Shown here piece after piece: positions 53,801-64,000 of a stretch of DNA of 64,000 bases. The DNA comes from Montifringilla adamsi (lineage: Eukaryota > Chordata > Aves > Passeriformes > Passeridae). The position numbers and the translations under genes are program-made. Below the pieces are notes generated by a model. That model had not been told where the DNA came from. It did not search any database and worked only from the letters and a program-made list of their open reading frames with translations. Location: NCBI GenBank assembly GCA_017590115.1, contig JAGGNK010012892.1, forward strand, positions 3,016,351 through 3,080,350. Reading direction: 5' to 3'. Numbering within the stretch: position 1 is the stretch's first letter; every line of letters starts with the position of its first letter.

Positions 53801-55866
53801 ATGTCAGTACAAAGACTCCCGGTGCCTTAATGATTAATTAGACTCAAAATGGCAAATATGACCACCTAGCAGCAACTAATTATATGCAAATAGTGAATTA
53901 AACTCAACTCAAGGTAACTCAAAAGATCATAAAGCAGCTCAAGGATTAAAAAAAGTATTTCTTATCCATCCCCCCTGCCCCCGCCCACCAAATGCAAGGA
54001 GCTTGACCTTCCTCAAAGCAGCCTTGTATAGAAAGACTCTGACTTTCCCTTCTTTTCCTGTTTTTGCTAACCCCCAGTATCTCTCTTTGTCACTTAAACT
54101 TTCCAGTAGTGAAATCCTCCTGCTTCTGTCTGACCCAAGTTCCTTCCCCTGCTGACTCCTGTTATCTCTGGCTCAGCCATTCCTGTCCCTCCCATCATTT
54201 TGAAATAATACCCTTTTGTTCTGCCTCTGTGCATGTTCTTGCATCCCCAGTCCAGTAGCTCTTCCCTGGCTCCTCAGCTGCTGCCTCATCCCTTCTTTCC
54301 ATCCTTGCCTTAGGGTGTTTCTCCTGCCTGTCTGCATCCCCACTGCAGTGTGAGCTAAAAATCCTCGCCTGGGAAGATGTAACTGGGGCAATTTAACAGC
54401 AGGCCTAAGTGCATCAGGACAGGCTACCTCAGGTTCAATACCTTTTCCCAGGTGTCCCTGTTACTTTAGCTGCTCTTCAGATTGGGTTTGGCACAAGCAT
54501 GGTGGCCCCAGTTTCCTTCACCAAGTCCTGCTTTAGCCTGTCTAGTGTGGGAGCCCTGGAAGTCAGCAGGGATCTGGGACAAGAAGAGCTGATACAGACC
54601 CTGCACACATTTACAGCAGAGCCTCTTGCTTTCCCAAGGTGGAGGCCTCAAAGAAAGTATCTGCCAGGGTATTCCTGTGCTCTTACACCCCTAATTACCT
54701 TCTCATGACTAAATCATAAGCTGCCTTTTGCTCAGGTCTGCTTGTAACATCTTCCTCTTTTCCGCTTCTGATGCGGGGGCTTTCCTTTAATGTAGCAGCT
54801 GTTCAGCTCCTGTCTGAGTGATGGGATTGAAATACCTGCAGACAAGCAGAGGATCTTCCAAATGCCTTTTGAAATACACCTGGAAATTGCAAATTCAGCT
54901 CTCGGATGGAAAGCTGAACTGCCTGCCACCTGTGGGGAGAAGCCAGGCACGTGCTTCCTGCACAAGCAGGCAATGGCAGGATGGGAAACACAGTCTCTGA
55001 GTTTAAAGACCTCTCCCCTTCACAATTCACCCCTGTTCTGTTCTGTCTCCTGATGGTCAGTATTTTCCTAAGGCCTCAAGACTCCAGTCTTGTGATCAGA
55101 CTGCTTTCATCAAATAAAATTGGCCTGAAAGCATGGGGGTTTTCAACAGGGGTGTGCATCTGGCTTGGAAACCACAAGGCAAAGATACATAACCCCTCAT
55201 TATAAAGATTTTTGGCTTTAGAGGCCATGATTTCTTTGGAGGAAACCAGAATGATAATATTGGAGTGCTATTGGCATCTATTCCCAGCTGTCTTTTCTTT
55301 TTAAGGTGACACATGAAGGAATGTTTCCCCCTGGATTTGCCTCTTTGAGATACAGCTCAAGGCAAAGAGGATCACTCTGAAAAGTCTTGCTGTTTTGTAT
55401 GACTTTCACATTTGAAATACTGGGCTTTTTTAGACTAGAAGACGTGGATTTTTAGCCCAGCTGTTTTGGCCATGGCTGTTGACATGTGCACATTAAGAAG
55501 AGTTCACCTTGGTCAAAGTGCAGTTCCAGTGCAGGTGGAGGCAGCCTTTTGTCTTTCTGGTCATGTGTGTGCTGAAATAATTTTTCCTTTGGATGATGTA
55601 AACACACAAGGAACAAATTAAAACACAGCATCCTTTATGCTCTGTTGGATCCTCCCAAGACTTGATTTTTTAAGAGTGAGAAAAGAGAATGTGTCCAAGA
55701 GGGGAAAAACTAAACCTGTATATAACAGCTCTAAGCTAGGAAGAAAAATACATAGAATAAGTACCCTTTATTTCCCTCAGGTCCTGCAGCAAAGCTGGTC
55801 ATGATCTACTTTATCTTTCTAAGGTAAAAATAAGATTTACTTTAAAAATTTTCAAGAGTGTTTAAA
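50856..55866. other. Intergenic, no gene recognised
   Basis: Contains the longest plus-strand open frame of the window (51914-52615, 233 codons), which has no recognisable domain. It also holds an AT-rich block with paired homeobox and octamer motifs at 53832-53891. Confidence 0.5.
53832..53891. promoter_or_regulatory. AT-rich homeobox/POU motif cluster
   Basis: GATTAATTAG at 53832-53841, CTAATTATA at about 53876, and the octamer ATGCAAAT at 53884-53891 lie within 60 bp, next to GCAAATATGACC. Such clusters are common in developmental enhancers. Enhancer function here is inferred from motif density only. Confidence 0.35.
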
Positions 55867-55904
55867 TTAAAAAAAAAACAAAAAAAAAAAAAAAAAAAAA
55901 AAAA
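55867..55904 (+). repeat. Poly(A) tract with single C interruption
   Basis: An A10-C-A25 type run preceded by TTTAAATT. I saw no retrocopy body or CR1 end upstream, so it is a simple repeat rather than a recognisable insertion tail. Confidence 0.85.
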
Positions 55905-58900
55905 CCCAACCAAAACCAGGACAACCGAGTTACAAAACAAATCATGCACTGGTTACCTTTATCATCTATTTAATAAAAACTGAAGGAATCTGTGGCCAAA
56001 GTAAAAGGCTAAGGTCTAGCAGAACTCTGGCAATACATTTGGGAGCTCCAAAATCTTGAGAACTGTGTATTTGGACCATGCTTTCATCTAGTGACAAAAT
56101 CTTGAGAGTCACTTTCTCAGCCCTTTGCTGTGTGTGATCCATTTGTCTTTCTATTGCACATTGTGAATTCACCTGGCTCACATCTATGCACATACAAACA
56201 TTCTAATGAGGAGGAATTACTGCTGCCACCAGTGGATGTGTCTGGCCGGCTGCCAGGGAGTTCACTGATTGCTGGGGAGATGCCAGCGTTTATGAAAAAC
56301 CAGTATTCTTTCAAATCACAAAATTGTTTGTGATTGAGGCTGAATTATGAATAGCTGCTGTGTCTGCCATGGCCAAATAAGTTTACTTGGAAATCAGTGC
56401 TCAGGGCTCTGATTGACAAATGGCTCCGCAGCTATTGAGGTTTTTGGGCCGAATTTTCTGGTGTGCAGAGAGCTGCCAGTTGGGACTGGGCTTGCACAAA
56501 GGGAATCTGGTCCCCAAAGCCCTTTGCTCCTCTCTGGCCTGTCTGATGGCCCTTCCTGAGCTGGCTCCTGCTGCTAATGAGAAGTGGGGAAAAAACCTTC
56601 AGATGTGTAGGAATAGTCAGTATTTCTCTAGTTGGTCCTGCCACCACCTCCCCTTTCCCACGTGTGATGCTGCCCCGGTTTGGCTGCTTTCCTGTGGGCT
56701 CTGCAGCTTGGTTGGGCTCGCTTTGCCCTCCTGTGGCTGACAGCAGACATTCAGGAGGTCTGTGCGCTGGCTGCTCGGGCAGAACGAGCCCTGGGCTCGC
56801 CCACAAGCCCAGCCCTTCTGCTCCAAGCAGCTCCTTGGTGATGGTGCTCAGTATTCAGGATTTGCTTTGAAGCACAAGCTTAAATGTCTCATCATTGCCT
56901 ATATTGTTCTGAGCATCTCTGACTGGACTAGCTAATAGGTATGACTGGTGTAGGATTTATTCACCCTGAAATATAACCAAATTTTTAAGAGGAGAAGCCC
57001 ACTGCTGGTTCTTCTTTCTCTGAATCCAAATAATTATAACTTCAGATAAAATAACTCGTGGTAACAAAAACTTTCTTGGTAGGAGATGAAGCATTCAAAA
57101 TCACTTCTTGAAATATATAATTAATAATCATTTAAACTCATGTTCATATTGTTAGGCTCCTGCAGAACTGTTGCACCTTCAGATCTGTGCCTGCTCCAGC
57201 CTGTTGATGTTGATTCCTCTGTTGGTTTATTTCCAGCTGCCGATTTCTTTCTAGAAGCTACTAAAATATCTATAGAGAGGGATAAGACTGGGGAAATGTT
57301 TGCTGGCTCTGTGTTGTGCCTTTCTCAGACGCTGCAGAGGCAGGTTGTGTCGGCAGGGTGGCCTGGCCACATGTGTGGCCCCCACACTGCCGGCATGTGA
57401 CTCTCCCCATCTGCCTCACACAGGCACGGGGGGCCATCTCCTGTCCCTCTGTCCCTGTCACCAGGGTGGTGTTTGACTTTATCCTGAGGAACTGGAGGTG
57501 TCCTGAGTGACAGTGGGAAATGGCTTCCAGATTTACAGCTGCTGCATGTCGGGGTGACTTACTGGAAGTGGTAGGGGACTTTTTTCATTGTCAGGTAGGA
57601 TTTTTACCGTGAAGATAAAAAAGTCATGTTTTAATAGTTGTGAAGAGGAAATTACTGAAATAAGGAAAGCTGTTGACATTTGCAACTGATCTAAGAGGAC
57701 TCAGCAGGTACTTACTGGCTGTTTTTCCAGTTTCAGTATGCTTCATGGATATCCTTGGGATATCTTGATTTCTAGGCGGAGAAATGAGAGGACAGCAGAA
57801 ACACACACAAAATAAAGCTTTCTTAAGAAATATGTCCTTAGTATACCATAAATAGATTTGTAATTATCTTGTACTTAATTTAAAATAGCTGAAATCTAAG
57901 GAGTTTAAGTCAGGTAAGGGTTTTTATTCTCTGGTATGTGTGTAGTTCCCTATAAACACCTTCATTGTCTGTGAGGTTTATGAGGAGGAATGGGGAAAAG
58001 AGAGCAAACTTGATGCTGTATGAATTGCAACACTCTAAAATAAACCACCTGACATAAATTGCAGTAGACTAAGGAAAGCCAGCTGATAATCCAAGCAACA
58101 CAAGTCATTGAAGCAAGTGGAGTTGTTTCTTTCTTTCCTTGCTGTGGACATGCTGCTACCCTGGGTAAGCTGGCCCAACACATGTGCTCCATAGTAATAG
58201 GCTAATATTTTAAGTGGATCCCTTTCTCCTATTTTTGAGTATTAATTAGTGTTCCAAGCATCTGTTACTGGCCGTGCATCCTCCTGGCTAAATTCGTGAA
58301 ATGTGCGCTTAGAGTTTTGGAGGATGTACTCTGGGAAAAGTTGGGAATTCCAGTTTGAAGCACGCATTTGATGCATTTTGCATCAAAAAGATATAGAGTT
58401 TGGGAGTAAAATTGATTTTTTTCTGTTCTGCTAGAAGAGTAGGTAACCAATTCTTATCCCTCTTAGAGCATAGTTGCTCTATCCCTAAGCTCTGAAAAAT
58501 CCAGCAATCTTACAGAGAGAGCAACAAAATCTTTCCATTTGATGCTAGAACAGTGTTCCTTTTTGCACCTCAGTTTATTAAAGAGGCTGTTGAGGATTCT
58601 GCACCACAGGCTTTTGCAGCCAGAAGTCCAGGTGCAGGAACTGGTGCATTCACATGGTGAGGAGTCTGTCCCATGGGTGTGGCAGTAATGGTTACACACA
58701 GCTTATCTGGAGATGGGTGCTGTGCATTGGAAGATACATCCCTGCCTGTAGCCATGGAATTTCCAAAGCAGGACTGGGACCCAAATGTGATTATAATGTG
58801 AGTCAGAATGTAATTATGAATGCAAGAGGGGATGTGGGACTGCAGACTCTGTTTGATATGGTAAAATCTTTGGCATGCTGTAGTTCTCAGCCTGAAGTTC

Positions 58901-61900
58901 TGCACCTATTGAAGATTTCTAAAGTTAGAGTTTTGGAGTTGCTTTAATGTGAAATATTTATTTTTATGTTACAAAGAAAACAATGGCCTAGGGAAAAAAA
59001 TCTAGGGAAGGTGTTTAAAAACACCAAGATTAGGACTATGAAAAATTGCATAGAAAATTGCTTTCAGGTCGACACTTTAGTACCAAAGTGGCACGAGTTC
59101 TCCGATGTGACAAGCAATCACCATCTCCTCTTAGGCATTCCAGGAGCTGCTGAGTGCTCAGTGTGTGTTTGAAAATGAGGCCACTGATTTAGGCTTCTGT
59201 GTAAGGGACTTAATGGGCTGATCTGAGGCATCCACTTCAGGAGGTTCTGACAGGATTCACATAAACCCTTCAAGTCAGAGTATACAATTTTGTATTTCCT
59301 GTGGCCAGTCGGAGGCTTAACTCCAGTTTTGCATTTATATACCGAGATTGTTTATAGCCCCGGGAGAGAGGGAGGCATTTTAAGCAGTGCTGTTCAGAGG
59401 ACTGGTCAATCTCATGAAACTGCCTGGTGTTTGCATTCCTGCAGGCAGAGGGTAGCAAAAAGCTGAGTGGATGCTCGATGTGACTTGGGGAGGGCTGACT
59501 CAGCAACACCCTCACTTCCACCCTTGCCAGTGACCAGAACTGGAGCCTCAGTGCTGCAAGGGTCTGCTCCCAGCATCTCCAAGTATGTCATTCCTGGCAG
59601 AGGTTTGTCCAGCCTGCTTTAACCAGCAGCTGATGGTGGTGGCTCCTCAGCCTACCCGAGCCATCTCACTAGTGCTTCATGGTGGCTGCTGTCAAAGAGC
59701 ATCCCTCACCCTTCTGCTGCTCACTCTGACTCTCACTACTGACACTTTAGGTCATTGCTTTTTCCCTTCATTTTGGGAGGTAATACCTAGAGGATTCCTT
59801 CCTAGTTTTGGGAAGTCCTCCTTGTACCTGACAGTCAGTTATGTTTTCATTCAACCTTCACTTTGTGCAGGATGGTTGAAAGAATGATGACAAATGTGTC
59901 ATGTCATAGTTTCTGTTCCTTTGGCACTCTTGGCTGTCTGACTGGCCTCTAGCTCTGTGAGGCCATTACTTCAGCCAAGGCCTGAGAACTGTTTGCTCTA
60001 CTGTTATTTTTGCTCCATAGGGATTTCTTAAAGGTACTGCATTTTATGATCTTTTTGCATCAATATGACTTTGACACATATTAATTTTAAGATTACTTAC
60101 AAACTCCCCAGAAGAATTCCTGTACCACTGCCATGCTCTTCCCTGTTTCACACAGGTGCTTAGCTTTACTAAATGTAGACCACTGCATTTTTCTTCACCG
60201 GGTTACATTTTTAAAAGTTTGTTCTTCAGCTTTATCAAAATCGTGTTCATTCTAGCTCTGTTGTCAAACTTCCTTAAAGCTTTTGTCATCTGCAGGATTA
60301 GTAAGCATGTTCCTTTCCATCATCCAGATTATTCATGAAAGTGTTCAAGTCGCCCAAGACAGATCATCATGGAAAAGATCCTTTCCATTTGACAGTGAAC
60401 CACTGATACTCCTTTCTGAGAACAGAGTTTCTTCTGTAGTCTAGGTCATGTATCCCTCTCTTTTCAATGATTATGTCTGCAAAGAAAGCCTTCCCCAAGG
60501 CAAAATATGTGTCATCACTCCTACTTAAAAAAGAAAGGAAGCATGTGATGATCATGGATACTCACGCAAGTTTTGTCCAGTCCTGCTATATGATCCTGTT
60601 AAAACAGGGACAGACTTGATGGACAGCCCAAGCAGAAAGAAATGGGGGGAATTTCCTTTCCATACTTATTTTCCTCCGAGCTCTCTGGGATTTGGATGAC
60701 CCAAGCTTAGACAGGAGAACCCGTGGCTCTGCGCCTGCTCCTGTTGGTTCCTCTGGTGTGCCTGGCCAGGCTGCCTGCACGCAGGGACGTGCTGGCTGGA
60801 CATGCTCTGCCTTTGCCCTGCCAGCCCCAAGCTCCCCAGCAAGGGCTGGCCCTCGGGAGCTCAGCTTTAATTGCTTTCCACGGGGGCTTGAGGTGCAGCC
60901 AGCAAACGCACCAGCTCTGAGGGCTGCTGTCTCAGCAGGGCTCTGCTGACAGCAGCTTAATGAGGGCACTGCAGATGGGTGAATGGGTGCTGCAGAGCTG
61001 GTTTTGCCCTGTCATGGTAAGAGGGGCTTCTGCCCTGCCAGCCTGCAGCCTGAGGGACACAGGCTGAGGAAGAGATCCCGAGTGGAAGGCAGGCAGGTGA
61101 TCTGCCCTGGCCCATCTCTGGGGTTGTGCCAGCCTGTAGGGCAGCTGTTGCTGGAGAGGGCGTGGCAATGGCAGCAAGCAGCCTGGTGCTGTGGAGATGT
61201 TGTCCCAAATTAGGTTCTTTCCCCTGGGGAGCAAGAGGCCAATCTACACAGAGATTTGAGATATTTGTTTTATTTACTGTTCTGCACAGAAAGGGGAGCT
61301 GGGTGGCAAATCCCCAAAGCCACCACAAAGACTACCAAAACTTTTCACTATTTATATACTTTAGCAAACAAAGACATCCATGTTCATTGGCTACAAGTTT
61401 TCTTATTAAGTAGTATTATATCTTCCATTGTTTCATGAATCTCTTGCTTCCCATGCTAATTAGTCCATATGCTCAGCCACTCTCTTCTTTTGGGTTGGGG
61501 CATTTTTTGGGTGGGTGGCCATGAGTTGGAGGCTGTGATCTGTCCCTGCCAGAACTACCTTTCACGCAGTTGGACCTGATTCAGCGCAGTTGCTGTGGTG
61601 GCTTTATTAGTTTCATCCCTGTCTTGGGGGCTCTGCCAAACGTCCTTGTGGCCTGTAAATTCTGCTTTCTTTGTGTGCACTATCAAGGGTACATCCTTCT
61701 TCCCAAGCTTTCTTTCCCATGCTCCAGGTTGTCCCAAGTGTGGCAGCTGGGCTCTGCTTACCTGCAAAATGGCTGCACCAAGACTTTGTGCTGCTGGACA
61801 TGAAATAAATATTCTTTAAAAAGACACATGTACTGGACATACTGTAACTTTAAGCAGAAGATCTTGTGGAAGGAAAATACAGCCTTTGCATGAACGCACA

Positions 61901-64000
61901 CAGTGACTCATGCAAAATTTTGCAGGTCCAAAAAATTCCTGTCCTGAGGCATTTGCAGCCTGAGCTGTCCTGAGGAGATAGCAGTGACCTGCCCTAAGCT
62001 GGGGTGAACTCTGGGTTTCCCAGAGCATTTCCAATCCATGTTCCCTGTCGGACAAGCAACCTTGAAGATCTATAATGTCAGAGGAAGGGGAAATCCTGTG
62101 AACTGAGCCCCACCTATATGCAGAGAAGAAAATGCGTCTGTGTGTCCTTGGATTTTGCCTGTGCTACGCAGCATCCCGCATAAATGAGTGATGAATCACA
62201 ACTCAGTGACGAACTCCAGTCCCCGCCACTGCCTCTCTTCCCTTCCTTATCTTCTGGCTGCTGCCTTGCTTCGTGCTAAGCAGGTCACCAGACCATAATA
62301 GTTCAGTGATTCTTGCATAGATGGGCTGGGGAAGGAAAAAAAACAAAAACCCAGTGCTAAGTATGAAAAGCATGTCATAACTCCAGTGCTGTAATAAGGA
62401 GATATTTCATAGTGTAAATGTTAGTCACTCCTAATGGGAAGCATCACGTATAAATAACATTCCCATCTGGTTAAATATTTTCCACTGGAAGGTAATTCCC
62501 AGCTACACACTTTTCCCTGAAGCAGACACCCTCTCCTGCTTTGGCCTGATGCTTAGCCACGCAGGCATGCAGATATTGGGTAGTGAGGCATGTTAAGCCT
62601 TTAGTACCACAGTCTTGTCTTAATTGATATTCACAATACTCTGACGCTTTGATGGCGAGGGGAAGAGAAGGCAGAGCTGTGAATTAAAAGCACCTGTGTA
62701 TGTGAGGCATACAGAGAAAGTTGATTTCTCACAGTTTCATCTTGTGAGGTATGATATAAGCTAAGCTGGAGAAAATGCTGGTTGTTTCATCTCCCGAGGC
62801 AGCCAAGTTACCTTTGTGTTATGGGAGGGCAGATTTTCAGTTGAAGTGCAATAGTGGAGCTGGCAATAATAATAATTCTTACTTTTGTATTGTTTCAGTA
62901 AGTGGTGCTAAGGACCTGCTCCTTGGTTCCCTCTCCTGTGCTTTCAGGGTGAGTTAGATGGATCTGGCATTCACAGCTTGTTAATCACCAGAACCCCAGG
63001 TAAAAATAACTGGATACTTTAAGTGCTGTAAGATTTTCAATTGAAATTCAATAGCACCCTGGATGTTTGTCTTAGCTCTTGTGCTGTCTGGGCATTGTAG
63101 GAGTTTCATCATCACAGCATAAATGCAGCTGCGGCCACGTTGAGATGGAGCAGGAAACGGGGTGGAGGTTTGAAGCTGCCACAGTGTGTTTTTTTGTTCA
63201 GTTTGGCAATTTAATTTCAAACCATTTTATTTGGCTTATTGTGAGTGGCTTTATATATAAATACAGTCCTTGAGAGTTGTTCAAGCTATACAAAAAGATG
63301 CTGTGCTGCAAGGAACATTATGGACTTTAGAGAATCATACCACTCTTTTTCAGGAAAGGACAAATGACATGTACATCTTGCGTGTTTACTCTTATATTCT
63401 GTTCCTGTTTTGACATCAGGGGCACTGTTGCATTCATGTGATGTTTTCCTTTTGAATTTATGTTCTCATACCAAGAAGAAGGATGTCTTTGGGAAACGGT
63501 AAATTTCAGAGGGTGGGATTGTTGTACATCAAAGGACTATGATATTGAAGAAGTGGAAGATGGTCTTTACTGTTTGTTTTTTGGTTTTTTTTTTTTTAAA
63601 CATTCTTTTTGCCACTAAAGTAAAAAAAATTGCATAGTTTGATTTCTGCCATTTGTATTCAGGGTGCTCTTGTCCCTAAACAGAGCAAAGCCAAGATAAA
63701 ACAGCAAGGCTCTTGTCCTCTGCCTTCTGGGGAGCAGCTAAGAAATCTCAATGGCTGTGGTAAGTTTCTTCAATGTTAGCTGGGGTTACAGAGCATTGTT
63801 TGTCAGGTGCTGTTCTCATTGTCATGGATGTGATAAGCACCTGCCAGAATCTGGCTGGCGTCCAGCTGCATGGACCCCGCTTAAACTGAGAGGGATTTGT
63901 TTTTAAATGCTGGCTGGAGTTCCCACCTGGAAATTCAGGACAATTAAACTGAACTACCTGGTGCCTAATAAGTTAAGTTTCCACACTGGCAAACATGAAT
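55905..64000. other. Intergenic, no gene recognised
   Basis: Unique-looking DNA to the end of the window with a few A/T runs (for example T-rich near 63575-63598). A moderately GC-rich stretch at about 60680-61200 carries open frames of up to 127 codons on both strands, without any family resemblance. Confidence 0.5.

Noticed and set aside
55867..55904. Poly(A) tract as the tail of a processed pseudogene
   Set aside because: No gene-like body or target-site duplication was seen upstream, so a simple A-repeat is the safer call.

Overview
The window looks like ordinary vertebrate chromosomal DNA, most likely from a bird. Three observations support this. The recognisable interspersed repeats are degraded CR1 LINE pieces, and I see no Alu- or L1-like sequence. 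The one clear gene is compact, about 6.2 kb from start to stop codon, with a first intron of only 110 bp. The rest is repeat-poor single-copy DNA. CR1 also occurs in crocodilians and turtles, so 'bird' is an inference.

The only gene I can support is NABP1 (SOSS-B2 / hSSB2) on the plus strand. Its six coding exons lie at 27334-27424, 27535-27673, 30666-30737, 32101-32173, 32447-32513 and 33321-33508. They join with consistent GT-AG borders and phases into 630 nt, or 209 residues plus a stop. It starts inside a CpG island (about 26635-27745) with a TATA box, a CCAAT box and a YY1-type motif. A 17-codon upstream ORF ends with its stop codon overlapping the NABP1 start codon (ATGA). Several AATAAA signals follow the gene between 34416 and 35672.

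Positions 1-26600 are gene-free as far as I can see. They hold two CR1 fragments in swapped order (3520-4452), a degenerate ~45-bp repeat family (6362-7010), a duplicated ~70-80 bp segment (12639 and 14043), a pentanucleotide microsatellite, a ~33-bp minisatellite (19645-19776), and a minus-strand CR1 copy interrupted by about 120 bp of homopolymer blocks (24355-24710). Positions 36000-64000 also lack recognisable exons. They hold simple repeats, a 75-nt pyrimidine tract next to a possible micro-exon (46856-46991), an isolated CpG-dense patch (50690-50855), and an AT-rich homeobox/octamer motif cluster (53832-53891).

In mammals NABP1 lies between MYO1B and CAVIN2, with long gaps on both sides, so flanking gene deserts are expected. 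I found no exons of either neighbour, no tRNA or rRNA genes, no CRISPR array and no intact transposon or provirus. Nothing here amounts to a clear new multi-gene system. The best leads are the uORF/start overlap, the isolated CpG patch and the homopolymer-split CR1.
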